A stretch of 64,000 nucleotides of DNA, taken from NCBI RefSeq assembly GCF_008806595.1, contig NZ_VZRB01000002.1, forward strand, positions 186,001 through 250,000. The letters run 5' to 3'. Under the pieces are notes generated by a model. That model had not been told where the DNA came from, searched no databases, and saw nothing but the letters and a program-made list of their open reading frames with translations. Positions 1 through 8,876 of the stretch are shown in pieces. Within the stretch, counting starts at the first letter, position 1. Every line of letters starts with the position of its first letter. The position numbers and the translations under genes are program-made. This stretch comes from Streptomyces luteolifulvus. GTDB lineage: Bacteria; Actinomycetota; Actinomycetes; Streptomycetales; Streptomycetaceae.

Positions 1-1
1 C

Positions 2-799
2 CATCTGCCGGGAACGGTCGCCGAGGCTCCCGTGCACCGGCTCGCGGTGCAGCGGTCGTATGTGAGCGAGCCGGGCGACCATACGACGCAGGACGGCCCG
101 GCGGCGTACACCTCGGTCCTGACCAGCTGGCCGCTGCTGACCGGGGTGGACGTGGCCGGCGGGCCGGGGTCCGTGGTGCTGCTCGGGGACTCGATCACCG
201 ACGGCACCGCGTCCACGGGGGATGCGAACCGGCGGTGGCCCGATGTGCTGGCCACACGTCTGCTGCGCCAGCAAGAGGTCCCGCACTATGGCGTGCTCAA
301 CCAGGGCATCTCGGGAAACCGTGTGGCCGCCGATGTGTATCCCGGCGACGGGGTCTTCGCGAGCCCGTCCGGGGTGAGTGCGACGCACCGGTTCGACCGG
401 GACGTGCTCGCGCAGACGTCGGCGCGTACGGCGGTCCTGTTCCAGGGCGTCAACGACGTGCGATGGGGAGCGACGGCCGAGCAGGTCATCGCGGGTCTAC
501 GGGAGATGGCCGGGCGGGGGCACGAGCGGGGGCTGCGGATGCTGGCGGCGACGATCGTGCCGTGCGAGGGCGAGGCCCGGTGCACGGCCGCCGCCGACGC
601 GGAGCGGGTCGCCGTCAACGTCTGGATCCGGGACGCCGGTGTGTTCGACGGCGTCCTCGACTTCGACGGTGTCGTACGCGACCCGGATCGCCCCGCGCGC
701 CTTCTGCCCGCGTACGACAGCGGGGACCATCTGCACCCGGGGGACGCCGGGCTGGCGGCTGTCGCGGAGTCGGTGGATCTGCGGCTGCTCGCGCCCTGA
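2..799 (+). CDS. SGNH/GDSL-family hydrolase, 5' end outside window
   Basis: The reading frame is open to the left edge, so the start lies upstream. A GTG at 32 is only an internal codon. The visible part carries SGNH-hydrolase blocks in order: the nucleophile block VVLLGDSITDG, the block III motif GVND, and the catalytic Asp/His block GDHLHPGDAG near the C-terminus. The family hydrolyses ester bonds in lipids, sugars or secreted polymers. The substrate cannot be read from the sequence, and no signal peptide is visible because the N-terminus is missing. The gene stops at TGA and faces the convergent exonuclease III gene 75 bases away. Family confident, substrate unknown. Confidence 0.85.
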   Translation, partial: HLPGTVAEAPVHRLAVQRSYVSEPGDHTTQDGPAAYTSVLTSWPLLTGVDVAGGPGSVVLLGDSITDGTASTGDANRRWPDVLATRLLRQQEVPHYGVLNQGISGNRVAADVYPGDGVFASPSGVSATHRFDRDVLAQTSARTAVLFQGVNDVRWGATAEQVIAGLREMAGRGHERGLRMLAATIVPCEGEARCTAAADAERVAVNVWIRDAGVFDGVLDFDGVVRDPDRPARLLPAYDSGDHLHPGDAGLAAVAESVDLRLLAP

Positions 800-874
800 C
801 CGTCCGTCGCCAGACCGCGCGTCATTTGACCGAACGCGTCGCCTGACCAAACGCGTCGTTGCCGGACGCGTCGC

Positions 875-1654
875 CTACACGTCCAGGTCGACCACGACCG
901 GCGCGTGGTCCGAGGCGCCCTTGCCCTTGCGCTCCTCGCGGTCGACATACGCGTCCGTGACCGCCTTGGCGAACGGCTCGTTGCCGTAGACCAGGTCGAT
1001 CCGCATGCCGCGGTTCTTGGGGAAGCAGAGCTGGCGGTAGTCCCAGTACGTGAACGCGTGCTCGTACTTGAGCGGCCGCGGGACCACGTCCGACAGCCCG
1101 GCCTCACGCAGGGCGGCCAGGGCGGCGCGCTCGGCGGGCGTGACGTGGGTGAGTCCTTCGAAGGCGGCCACGTCGTAGACGTCGTCGTCCGTCGGTGCCA
1201 CGTTGTAGTCGCCCATCACCGCGAACGGACGGCCGCCCGCCGCGTCACCGGCGACGGCCGCCTTCAGGGCCTCGAACCACTGGAGCTTGTACGCGTAGTG
1301 GGGGTGGTCCACCTCGCGGCCGTTCGGCACATACACCGACCAGACGCGGACCGGGCCGCAGGTCGCGGAGAGCGCCCGGGGCTCCTGGGAGCCCTCGAAC
1401 CCCGGGTCGCCGGGCAGGCCCTTGACCACGTCCTCGATGCCCACGCGGGAGAGCACCGCCACGCCGTTCCACCGGCCGGTCGCGTGGACCGCCGCCTCGT
1501 AGCCCAGCTCGCGCAGCTGGTCGAACGGGAACTGGTCCTCGGCGATCTTGGCTTCCTGGAGGCACAGCACGTCCGTGCCGCTGCTCTCCAGCCAGGCGAG
1601 CAGCCTCGGGAGGCGGGCGGTGATCGAGTTCACGTTCCAGGTGGCAATGCGCAT
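875..1654 (-). CDS. xthA: Exodeoxyribonuclease III (AP endonuclease, EEP superfamily)
   Basis: A 259-residue protein of the endonuclease/exonuclease/phosphatase superfamily, the usual length for ExoIII. It cuts DNA at abasic sites and removes 3' blocking groups in base excision repair. Visible signatures in order are the N-terminal MRIATWNVNS, the metal-binding CLQEAKI, GDYNVAPTDDDVYD in the middle, RIDLVYGN and the C-terminal catalytic SDHAPVVVDLD. The reading frame is open 30 bases further upstream, but the ATG at 1654 gives the canonical ExoIII N-terminus and is chosen. It is transcribed away from the neighbouring MBL gene's 3' end, with a short gap. Confidence 0.93.
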   Translation of the reverse strand: MRIATWNVNSITARLPRLLAWLESSGTDVLCLQEAKIAEDQFPFDQLRELGYEAAVHATGRWNGVAVLSRVGIEDVVKGLPGDPGFEGSQEPRALSATCGPVRVWSVYVPNGREVDHPHYAYKLQWFEALKAAVAGDAAGGRPFAVMGDYNVAPTDDDVYDVAAFEGLTHVTPAERAALAALREAGLSDVVPRPLKYEHAFTYWDYRQLCFPKNRGMRIDLVYGNEPFAKAVTDAYVDREERKGKGASDHAPVVVDLDV

Positions 1655-1697
1655 GCCCCACAACCTACCCGGCGGGTCCGACAACGCGGCCGGACCC

Positions 1698-2333
1698 TCA
1701 GATCTCCGCCGAGGCTCCCGGTGTCAGCCGCAGGTGTTCCGTGCCGCCCAGCGCGCCGATCTGGTTGTCGTAGATCGGGCGGGCGAGGTCGGTCAGCAGG
1801 GCGTCGTGGATGTCGTAGGCGCGCTGGGGCCCGACCTCGCGGACGTAGTCGATGACCTCGGAGATCTTGTTCCACGGGGCCATCACCGGGAGCATCAGCG
1901 TCTCGACGGCGTGGTCGGGGACCGTGAGCGCGTCGCCGGGGTGGAAGAGGCGTCCGCCGTCGACGAGGTAGCCGACGTTGGTGATCCGCGGGATGTCCGG
2001 GTGGATCACCGCATGCAGTTCGCCGTGGACCTGGATGTCGAAGCCGGCGGCGGAGAAGGTGTCGCCGTGGCCGACGGTGTGCACGCGGCCCGGGAACGCC
2101 GCCGAGATCTTCTCCGCGACCGCCTTCAGCGTCCAGATCCGCGCGGCCGGATCGGCCTCCAGCGCGGCCCGCAGCCGCTCCTCGTTGAAGTGGTCGGGGT
2201 GCTCGTGCGTGACCAGGATCGCCTCCGCGCCGACCGCGGCGTCCGCCTCACTGAATCCGCCGGGGTCGAGGACGAGCGTCCGGCCGTCCTTCTCGAGGCG
2301 CACACACGCGTGCGTCTTCTTGGTGAGCTTCAT
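1698..2333 (-). CDS. Metallo-beta-lactamase-fold hydrolase (UlaG/YqjP-like)
   Basis: A 211-residue MBL-fold protein. The metal-binding motif THEHPDH is at residues 42-48. Further histidines follow in GHGDTF and HPGDAL, and the C-terminal part reads ...DIHDALL. It resembles the short Zn-dependent hydrolase group that includes L-ascorbate-6-phosphate lactonase relatives. The physiological substrate is unknown. The start ATG at 2333 (MKLTKKTHACVRLEKDG) has the sequence ggagg a few bases upstream. Same strand as pcaL and about 35 bases downstream of it, so co-transcription is possible. Confidence 0.85.
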   Translation of the reverse strand: MKLTKKTHACVRLEKDGRTLVLDPGGFSEADAAVGAEAILVTHEHPDHFNEERLRAALEADPAARIWTLKAVAEKISAAFPGRVHTVGHGDTFSAAGFDIQVHGELHAVIHPDIPRITNVGYLVDGGRLFHPGDALTVPDHAVETLMLPVMAPWNKISEVIDYVREVGPQRAYDIHDALLTDLARPIYDNQIGALGGTEHLRLTPGASAEI

Positions 2334-2367
2334 GGATCCATCCTCCCCCCGAGTCCCCCAGCGCGGC

Positions 2368-3672
2368 TCACTCCTCCGGGGTCGTCTCCTCGCGGATGAC
2401 CTGCTGGGCCACCCTGAACGCGCTGTTCGCCGCCGGTACGCCGCAGTAGACCGCCGTCTGCAGCAGCACTTCCTTTATCTCCCCCGGGGTCAGTCCGTTG
2501 CGCAGGGCCGCCCGGATGTGGAAGGCGAGTTCCTCCAGGTGGCCGCCCGCGACGAGGGCGGTGAGGGTGATGCAGCTGCGGGTGCGGCGGTCGAGGCCGG
2601 GCCGGTCCCAGATCTCACCCCAGGCATAGCGGGTGATGAACTCCTGGAAGTCCCCCGAGAACTCGTCCGCCTGGGCCAGCGCCCGGTCCACATGCGCATC
2701 ACCGAGAACCTCGCGGCGCACCTTGATCCCGGCGTCGTACGGGTCGGGGCGCCCCACGACCTGCGGCTCCACCATCACGGCCGGGGCGATCTCGGCGATG
2801 GGCACGGGCTGCGGCGGCGGCGCGGCCAGGACCGGCTTGACCTGCGGAGCCGGGATGGCGGCAAGCTGCCCGGTGGTCGAGTCGAAGGCGGGCTGCCAGG
2901 CGGTCGAGAAGTGCCGGACCAGCAGGTCGGTGACGGCGGCGGGCTGCTCGACCGGCACCAGATGGGAGGCGCCGGGGACGACGGCGAGCCGGGCGTCCGG
3001 GATGCCGGCGACGAGGGTACGGGCCTCGGCCGGTCCGGTGACCTGGTCGTCCGAACCGACGAGGACCAGGGTCGGCACACCGACACGGCCGAGTTCGGGC
3101 CGTACGTCGAACGCCGCGAGTGCCTCGCAGGCAGCGATGTAACACCCGGGGTCGGTGGTGCGCACCATCTGCACGGCCCACTCGGTGATCGCGGGCTGCG
3201 CGGCGGCGAACCCGCCGGTGAACCAGCGTTCGGGCGAGGTCCGGGCGATGGGGTCGAGCCCGTTCGTCCGCACGATCACCCCGCGCTGCCGGAACTCGTC
3301 GGCGGTACCGAAACGGGGCGAGGCGGCGATCAGCGCGAGGGAGCCGACACGGTCCGGGTGACGCAGGGCCAGCTCGATCCCGATCGCACCGCCGAGCGCA
3401 CAGCCGGCATAGCCGAAGTGCTGCACCCCGAGCCCGTCGAGGGTGGCGAGCAGCCGCAGGGCGAGGTCCCCGACGGAACCCGCCGGGTACGCGGGCGCAC
3501 CGCCGTGCCCCGGCAGATCGAACCGAAAGACCCGCCACTGCTTCGCCAGCTCGGGAACCTGACGGTCCCACATGTGCCATGTAGCGCCGAGGGAGGTCCC
3601 CATGACCAGGACCGGGGCGTCTTCTGGCCCGTCAAAGCGGTATTGCAGAGTTTCGACGTTCTTCTCGCTCAC
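2368..3672 (-). CDS. pcaL: PcaL: fused 3-oxoadipate enol-lactonase / 4-carboxymuconolactone decarboxylase
   Basis: A 434-residue fusion typical of Streptomyces and relatives. An N-terminal alpha/beta-hydrolase (PcaD, about residues 1-255) is joined to a C-terminal carboxymuconolactone decarboxylase domain (PcaC, about 320-434, containing RTRSCITLTALVAGG and VLLQTAVYCGVPAAN). Together they would catalyse consecutive steps of the protocatechuate branch of the beta-ketoadipate pathway. Catalytic Asp (VGSDD) and His (GASHLVP) are visible. The nucleophile elbow reads GCALGG, with Ala where Ser is expected (Gly-x-Ser-x-Gly-Gly). Two starts are possible: ATG at 3690 or GTG at 3672. The GTG overlaps the TGA of the integrase remnant (GTGA) and gives the usual VSE... 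N-terminus, so I prefer it. No other pca genes are in the window. Confidence 0.9.
   Translation of the reverse strand: MSEKNVETLQYRFDGPEDAPVLVMGTSLGATWHMWDRQVPELAKQWRVFRFDLPGHGGAPAYPAGSVGDLALRLLATLDGLGVQHFGYAGCALGGAIGIELALRHPDRVGSLALIAASPRFGTADEFRQRGVIVRTNGLDPIARTSPERWFTGGFAAAQPAITEWAVQMVRTTDPGCYIAACEALAAFDVRPELGRVGVPTLVLVGSDDQVTGPAEARTLVAGIPDARLAVVPGASHLVPVEQPAAVTDLLVRHFSTAWQPAFDSTTGQLAAIPAPQVKPVLAAPPPQPVPIAEIAPAVMVEPQVVGRPDPYDAGIKVRREVLGDAHVDRALAQADEFSGDFQEFITRYAWGEIWDRPGLDRRTRSCITLTALVAGGHLEELAFHIRAALRNGLTPGEIKEVLLQTAVYCGVPAANSAFRVAQQVIREETTPEE
3570..3579. repeat. Candidate att core, copy in intact pcaL
   Basis: The 10-mer ACATGTGCCA is identical to 14057-14066. Leftwards in pcaL (downstream codons) similarity to the second copy ends here. 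Rightwards the two loci align without gaps for about 76 bases (58 identical by hand count), including a second identical 9-mer (GCGGTATTG) at the same 67-base offset. This is the pattern expected at the crossover site of an element that supplies a substitute 5' end for its target gene. The att role is inference. Confidence 0.45.
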
Positions 3673-4213
3673 CCGCCCACGCTCCCACATCTCACATTCT
3701 CCTCATGAGCGGAGGCAGCACCACTGGCCAAACCTCCCCACGCATCCGCCGCCGGACGCAAATCCTCCACATCGGGCTTCACGTACCAGCGCTGCGTCGT
3801 CTCTACCTTGGAGTGCCCCGCCCACCGGGCAAGGAGGTGGGGCGGCACCCCGTTGTTCGCGAGATAGGTGAAACAACTCGCGCGAGCGTCGTACAAGCGG
3901 ACTCGCCGCAGCGCGTTCTCAGTCATGACCTTGTACGCCGGTTCCCGCAGCTGCCGTCCGTTGAGCACCCCGCCGAGTTCGTCCACGACGATGTACCCGC
4001 TGGCTTCGTACCGCTCCCCGGCCGCCCGCCTCTCAGCCATCTGCATGGCGTGGAAACGCGTCAGCGCCACTTTGACCAGATCGGGCAGGGGAAGCTCCCG
4101 CTCCCCTGCAAGTGACTTCGTGTCCTTCTCCACCACGGTCTTGTTCCCCATCACGTCCGGGTGTTGGCAATGGTCAGCATGGCCCTTTCCAGGTCGACGT
4201 CGGCCCAGCGCAT
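3669..4213 (-). pseudogene. Tyrosine integrase remnant, truncated and frameshifted
   Basis: The 3' part (about 4154 to 3669) encodes the C-terminal catalytic region of a tyrosine recombinase. It has a beta-hairpin with GERELPLPDLV, an Arg box YDARASC (the usual preceding His is Tyr), AGHSKVETTQ and the nucleophile Tyr in QRWYVKP. In another frame just upstream (about 4213 to 4157) the sequence reads GMRWADVDLERAMLTIANTR and then stops. This matches the WxDVDL segment of the same family, so one frameshift near 4156 separates the parts. Everything N-terminal, including the first catalytic Arg block, is gone. The TGA at 3669-3671 overlaps the pcaL GTG. It looks like the integrase of an element inserted in pcaL and is surely inactive. 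Confidence 0.75.
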
Positions 4214-4515
4214 GCCACAGTCTGTTGCTTGGACCCCATGAACCTCAACTTCCCCTGGTATCAAGGACTCCACGCTACGAGGGGACCTTCATGGGCGGGG
4301 TACTCACCGCCCGCGCCCCCTGAAGCCACTCCGGCACCCGCGCCGGCCGCTGCGGGCGCCGCTGCCCTCTTGTCTCGCCGGGGCAGCGGGCAGATGAGAC
4401 GGATGCCGCAACCTGAGCGCCGGTACGTCTTCATGGCAGCGGGCCGTATCGAGCGCTCGTTGGATCACACAGGCAATGGATCACCCTGTCCCGCTCTCCG
4501 GGTACCGTCAGGGGT
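4214..4515. other. Gene-free stretch upstream of the RNase J gene
   Basis: I see no convincing gene. Reading frames here lack family signatures and have atypical codon use. The stretch must hold the promoter of the RNase J gene at 4516, but I cannot assign -35/-10 hexamers confidently. It lies directly beyond the point where the integrase remnant loses homology, so it may contain the scar of the deletion that removed the integrase N-terminus. Confidence 0.4.
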
Positions 4516-6201
4516 ATGAGTCATCCGCACCCCGAGCTGAAAGCCGCCCCGCCCCTTCCCGAAGGAGGGCTGCGGGTCATCGCCCTGGGCGGCCTGGGGG
4601 AGATCGGCCGCAACATGACCGTCTTCGAGCACGCGGGCAAACTGCTCGTCGTCGACTGCGGCGTGCTGTTCCCAGAGGAGACCCAGCCCGGCGTGGACGT
4701 GATCCTGCCGGACTTCACCTCGGTCCGGGACCGGCTGGACGACATCGTGGCCGTGGTCCTCACCCACGGTCACGAGGACCACATCGGCGGCGTGCCGTAC
4801 CTGCTGCGCGAGCGGTCCGACATTCCCGTCGTCGGCTCCAAGCTGACGCTGGCGTTCCTGGAGGCCAAGCTCAAGGAGCACGGCATCCGGCCGCGCACGG
4901 TGCGGGTGCGGGAGGGCGACCGGCGCGGCTTCGGGCCCTTCGACTGCGAGTTCGTGGCGGTCAACCACTCCATCCCCGACAGCCTCGCGGTCGCGATCCG
5001 CACCCGGGCCGGGATGGTGCTGCACACCGGCGACTTCAAGATGGACCAGTTCCCTCTCGACGACCGCATCACCGATCTGCGGGCCTTCGCCCGCCTCGGC
5101 GAAGAAGGCGTGGACCTGTTCCTCACCGACTCCACCAACGCCGAAGTACCCGGGTTCACCACCTCCGAGCGAGAGCTGAACCCGGCGATCGAGCAGGTGA
5201 TGCGCACCGCGCCGCGCCGGGTCATCGTCTCCAGTTTCGCCAGCCACGTGCACCGCATCCAGCAGGTCCTGGACGCCGCCCACCAGCACGGCCGCAAGGT
5301 CGCCTTCGTCGGCCGGTCGATGGTCCGCAACATGGGCATCGCCCGTGACCTGGGCTATCTGAAGGTCCCCTCCGGTCTGGTCGTGAGCACCAAGGAGCTG
5401 GAGAAGCTCCCGGACCACAAGATCACTCTGGTGTGCACCGGCTCCCAGGGCGAACCGATGGCCGCGCTGTCACGGATGGCCAACCGCGACCACATGATCC
5501 GCATCGGCAAGGGCGACACCGTCCTGCTCGCCAGCTCCCTCATCCCCGGCAACGAGAACGCCATCTACCGGGTGATCAACGGACTCACCCGGTGGGGCGC
5601 CCACGTGGTCCACAAGGGCAACGCCAAGGTGCACGTCTCCGGGCACGCCAGCGCCGGCGAACTCGTCTACTGCTACAACATCGTCAAACCCCGCAACGTC
5701 ATGCCCGTACACGGCGAATGGCGCCACCTGCGGGCCAACGGCGACCTAGCCATCCGTACCGGTGTCGACCCCGAACGGGTCGTCATCGCCGAGGACGGCG
5801 TCGTCGTCGACCTCGTCGACGGGCGCGCATCCATCACCGGCAAGGTCCCCGCCGGCAACGTCTACGTGGACGGCATGGAAGTCGGCGGCGCCACCGAAGC
5901 GTCCCTCAAGGACCGCCTCACCCTCGCGGCCGAAGGCGTGGTCACGGTGGTGGCGATCGTCGACGCGGACACCGGCGCCCTCGCCGAGGCCCCCGACTTC
6001 CTGGCCAGGGGCTTCGTCCACGACGACGCCACCTTCGAGCCGGTCATCCCCGTCATCGAGAAGACTTTGGCCACCGCGGCCGAGGAAGGCGTCGGGGACG
6101 CGCGCCAACTCGAACAACTCGTCGCCCGCGCCGTGGCGAACTGGGCGTTCCGCACCTATCGCCGCAAGCCCCTCATCATCCCCGTCATCATCGACGCCTG
6201 A
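4516..6201 (+). CDS. rnj: Ribonuclease J family (beta-CASP MBL ribonuclease)
   Basis: A 561-residue protein with the full RNase J layout. The MBL domain carries HGHEDH at residues 84-89, followed by VNHSIPDSLAVAIRT, HTGDFKMD and DSTNAEVPG. After it come the beta-CASP domain (FASHVHRIQQ, GRSMVRNMGIA, CTGSQGEP) and the C-terminal region with VHVSGHAS and MPVHGEWRHL. RNase J has endonuclease and 5'-3' exonuclease activity on mRNA and rRNA precursors. Start ATG at 4516 is preceded by AGGGGT. In Streptomyces the housekeeping rnj normally sits beside dapA. This copy stands in a putative element next to cold-shock and helicase genes, so it is probably a paralogue (inference). Ends about 75 bases before a hairpin. 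Confidence 0.9.
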   Translation: MSHPHPELKAAPPLPEGGLRVIALGGLGEIGRNMTVFEHAGKLLVVDCGVLFPEETQPGVDVILPDFTSVRDRLDDIVAVVLTHGHEDHIGGVPYLLRERSDIPVVGSKLTLAFLEAKLKEHGIRPRTVRVREGDRRGFGPFDCEFVAVNHSIPDSLAVAIRTRAGMVLHTGDFKMDQFPLDDRITDLRAFARLGEEGVDLFLTDSTNAEVPGFTTSERELNPAIEQVMRTAPRRVIVSSFASHVHRIQQVLDAAHQHGRKVAFVGRSMVRNMGIARDLGYLKVPSGLVVSTKELEKLPDHKITLVCTGSQGEPMAALSRMANRDHMIRIGKGDTVLLASSLIPGNENAIYRVINGLTRWGAHVVHKGNAKVHVSGHASAGELVYCYNIVKPRNVMPVHGEWRHLRANGDLAIRTGVDPERVVIAEDGVVVDLVDGRASITGKVPAGNVYVDGMEVGGATEASLKDRLTLAAEGVVTVVAIVDADTGALAEAPDFLARGFVHDDATFEPVIPVIEKTLATAAEEGVGDARQLEQLVARAVANWAFRTYRRKPLIIPVIIDA

Positions 6202-6275
6202 GCCGCAGCCCGTCAGCACAGTCCCCGGTTCCGGTCGCGGCCCCGCCGGCATCGAGGCCGGCACGGGAGTCAGCA

Positions 6276-6298
6276 GCCACCCCAGCGGCCGGGGTGGC
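6276..6298 (+). terminator. Hairpin downstream of RNase J gene
   Basis: Perfect 8-base arms GCCACCCC / GGGGTGGC with a 7-base loop lie 75 bases after the RNase J stop codon. There is no T-tract, as is common for Streptomyces terminators. Confidence 0.5.
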
Positions 6299-6442
6299 AA
6301 CGCACTCAACATGATGAGTCATCGGGAACACATCCCAAGTGTCGGCCAATCCCAGCGGGACGCCGACACCGGAACCAACCTCGCCGATGCCTCCGCCCGG
6401 CGGACGGGGCGGACCGTTCCTGGGCGATGACTCGGGAAGTTC

Positions 6443-6472
6443 TCCGACAGCCCGCTTCAGCGGGCTCTCGGA
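6443..6472. terminator. Interrupted 12-bp hairpin
   Basis: Inner arms at 6449-6455 and 6460-6466 are perfectly complementary around the loop TTCA. After one mismatched pair the stem continues for five more bases on each side (6443-6447 and 6468-6472). Position and form suit a terminator, but which transcript it ends is unclear. Confidence 0.4.
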
Positions 6473-6758
6473 CAGGTGAAACGGTGTTCTCTGCCCCAGG
6501 CGACCGCGTCACCGGGGCAGGCGCCTGCGGCGGCGGCCCAGGCGCAGGCCGGGGCTTCTCGTCCTCCCCCGGGCTCCTGGGTGTCACTGACGACCATGCG
6601 GTCATGCTAGGAAATCTCACCCGGGCACATGACGGGAGGTCGGTCCAGAACCCCAGAGTCACGTCGGCCGACCCGGGCCGGTTCGCCCCCGTGTGAGCTC
6701 CAGCCCCGTTGACGCTACCACCAATGGGGCCTGCCGAAGCCGAGCAGAACGGCTGGTC

Positions 6759-7292
6759 ATGGGAACGATCAGGGCTTACGAACGGGCATCTCCGCTCGCC
6801 CACGCGCAAGGATCGCCGATGCTTCCTGAGGTCCGCCCCCACGTATCCGCTGCCCTGGCACACCGGTTGGAACATCAATTGGGTCTGGCTTCGCGTCTCG
6901 AAGCCGCCCATCTCGATGTGGAGGGCGTCGCCGGCATCGCAGTCGTCGCAGCCGCCCACTGTGATGGCTATGCGGCCACCGACCATCTTCTCGGGCTGCT
7001 GGCCGCCCTGCCTGCCCTCACCGCAGCAGGAGAACGCTTCTGGTCGGACCTGTGGAGGTCTTCGGGCACCGCTTACCTGCTACCCGTCAACATCAAAGCT
7101 CTGGTGCCGCGTTCTCCGGCAGGAGAAGGAACCGCCCTGGCCCGGCAGATCCTCTCGGCCGTTGATCAGATGACACCGCCCCAGCGCGTCACGGCAGGGG
7201 AGGTGATCGGTCAAGCCTTCACCGAGTCCGACCATTTGCCCGACTCAGGTCACAGGTCATCGGGGAGTTGTGGCTCCGGTGTCTGGAACTGA
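6759..7292 (+). CDS. Hypothetical protein, uncertain
   Basis: An open frame begins at 6693. ATG codons at 6759 and 6819 are more likely starts. From about 6819 the translation has balanced, protein-like composition (for example RLEHQLGLASRLEAAHLD, then an Ala/Leu-rich helical stretch and FWSDLWRSSGTAYLL). I recognise no family, catalytic motif, signal peptide or membrane segment. Third-position GC is lower than in surrounding core genes, which suits an acquired or decaying gene. The C-terminal end (SGHRSSGSCGSG) looks like run-on into non-coding DNA, so the gene may be frameshifted. No obvious ribosome-binding site decides the start. Confidence 0.35.
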   Translation: MGTIRAYERASPLAHAQGSPMLPEVRPHVSAALAHRLEHQLGLASRLEAAHLDVEGVAGIAVVAAAHCDGYAATDHLLGLLAALPALTAAGERFWSDLWRSSGTAYLLPVNIKALVPRSPAGEGTALARQILSAVDQMTPPQRVTAGEVIGQAFTESDHLPDSGHRSSGSCGSGVWN

Positions 7293-7505
7293 CCCCCTGG
7301 CGCGTTCTGCATGCGGAGCGCAGATGGGACGATCCGGCTGGACGGCAAGCTTTCGTCGACGCCTGGGCGGGCGCCTGACCGTCTGCCTCTCCAAGCTGCA
7401 CGAACAGCCGCGCAGGGCATGCGCCCCACGAGCCCGACGACGCCTGCAGCGACTGAGTCCAGGGGTTCCGGACCCCGGTCGCGCCGGCCCTTCGCGCCGC
7501 AACAG

Positions 7506-7539
7506 CAGGGGCCGCGGAGCAATGGCTGCGCGGCCCCTG
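7506..7539 (-). terminator. Strong hairpin 115 bases downstream of the cold-shock gene
   Basis: Perfect 11-base arms CAGGGGCCGCG / CGCGGCCCCTG around a 12-base loop. It is placed to end the leftward cold-shock transcript that stops coding at 7655. A 3' untranslated region of this length is plausible. Confidence 0.6.
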
Positions 7540-7654
7540 ATCCTGCGCCGGCCCGGCACGAGAGCGGGCGCCTTCGTCCAGGTGGGCGGCTCGGCCCGCA
7601 TGGGCGGCGGCCCCCGGACGCGGCGTGCGCGATCCCTCGGGCAGGTCTGCGAGG

Positions 7655-7858
7655 TCAGGCCGGGTTGATGTTCTCGGCCTGCGGACCCTTCTGGCCCTGG
7701 GTGACGTCGAACGTCACAGCCTGGCCCTCCTGAAGCTCACGAAAGCCGGTGGAGTTGATCGCGGAGTAGTGCGCGAAGACATCCGGGCCGCCGCCGTCCT
7801 GGGCGATGAAGCCGAAGCCCTTCTCCGCGTTGAACCACTTCACAGTTCCCGTTGCCAT
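7655..7858 (-). CDS. Cold-shock protein (CspA family, single CSD)
   Basis: A 67-residue cold-shock domain protein of standard length, a single-stranded nucleic-acid chaperone that melts RNA structure. RNP1 is KGFGFI and RNP2 is VFAHYS (His-Tyr core), within [17 protein letters not shown]. It is about 80 percent identical by eye to the second cold-shock protein at 12528-12731. The 5' region upstream of 7858 is non-coding for more than 200 bases, consistent with the long structured leaders of cold-shock mRNAs. In Streptomyces such genes often accompany DEAD-box helicases, as here. Confidence 0.93.
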   Translation of the reverse strand: MATGTVKWFNAEKGFGFIAQDGGGPDVFAHYSAINSTGFRELQEGQAVTFDVTQGQKGPQAENINPA

Positions 7859-8102
7859 GTCCTATGCCTTCCAGTCGATGAACGCCTCCCACTCCATGTG
7901 GCAGACGGAGGTGATCGCCCTGGTCCCTGCGGCACAGCACAGCAAAACGCCCACACCAAAGGCGTGGGCAAGAGGGAATTCCGAACCACGACAGCTGACA
8001 CAGACGTTACACGCCCACACACCACGTCACCATAGGAAAGGATCACGCCGCACACCGAGACCGTGCGTGCGATGCCCGCCGGCTCTGACGAGCACGCTCA
8101 TC

Positions 8103-8441
8103 TCATTCTGCTGCCGTCGGGTTCACTGATTCGGCGGCGCGGCGATATTCGGCGTTGATGCGCTGGGCTTCCTCGAGCTGGTCTTCGAGGATGACGATCC
8201 GGCAGGCAGCCTCGATGGGGGTGCCCCGATCGACGAGTTCCCGGGCGCGGGCGGCGATACGCAGTTGGTAGCGGGAGTAGCGGCGGTGGCCGCCTTCGGA
8301 GCGCAGGGGGGTGATCAGGCGGGCTTCGCCGAGGGCGCGGAGGAAGGCAGGGGTGGTGCCGAGCAACTCGGCGGCCCGGCCCATCGTGTACGCGGGGTAA
8401 TCGTCGTCGTCGAGACGGCCGAACGTGTCGTCTGCTGTCAT
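8103..8441 (-). CDS. MerR-like helix-turn-helix regulator with C-terminal coiled coil
   Basis: A 112-residue protein. The ATG at 8441 is chosen because AGAGG lies 5 bases upstream and the protein becomes a clean MerR-type domain. The open frame upstream of it is non-protein-like. The winged-helix N-terminal part reads YTMGRAAELLGTTPAFLRAL then GGHRRYSRYQL, the classic MerR wing signature. A C-terminal helix (EDQLEEAQRINAEYRRAAE) probably dimerises. There is no metal-binding Cys, so the effector is unknown. It resembles the small MerR/BldC-type regulators of Streptomyces that lack an effector domain. Confidence 0.8.
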   Translation of the reverse strand: MTADDTFGRLDDDDYPAYTMGRAAELLGTTPAFLRALGEARLITPLRSEGGHRRYSRYQLRIAARARELVDRGTPIEAACRIVILEDQLEEAQRINAEYRRAAESVNPTAAE

Positions 8442-8876
8442 TGCACCTCTCTGTGGAACGCGTTGAGGGGCCCTGGCGCCGTAGTGGCACCAGGGCCCCG
8501 AAGGAACTACTACACCATCTGCCGGCCCTGATACTGCACCGGCCCTCTGTTTCCGCAGACCCGACCGAGACGCTGTCGGGGGCGCGGGGATCGCGGTTGC
8601 TTGACCGGAGACCACCTCACTATCGATGTCCTGCGGTACCCGGGTCCAAGACTTCCGCCCGGGCGATCCTGATGGCGCTCGGATCCTCCGTTCTTCCCTC
8701 TTGATCAACTACTCACTGACGGAAACTGCGAACTGCTGATACCGCAAACTGCTGGTGGCCTCGAACAGAGCCACTCTTCGGCAGCCAGCCCCGTCGCCCG
8801 TCCTGCGTCTGCTCCGGCTTGGAACCCCACTGCCGAACCTCCCGGTGCGCGCGCCCGCAGCCGACGCCTTCACCGA

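Larger units (their letters stand above)
6202..6758. other. Gene-poor stretch with two hairpins
   Basis: No family-recognisable coding sequence. It contains the hairpin at 6276-6298 and a second one at 6443-6472 (arms AGCCCGC/GCGGGCT extended by TCCGA/TCGGA after one mismatch, 4-base loop). One open frame from about 6427 has no recognisable features. Confidence 0.4.

Noticed and set aside
6427..6696. Small plus-strand open frame
   Set aside because: It begins inside a hairpin region, has no family signature and no convincing ribosome-binding site.
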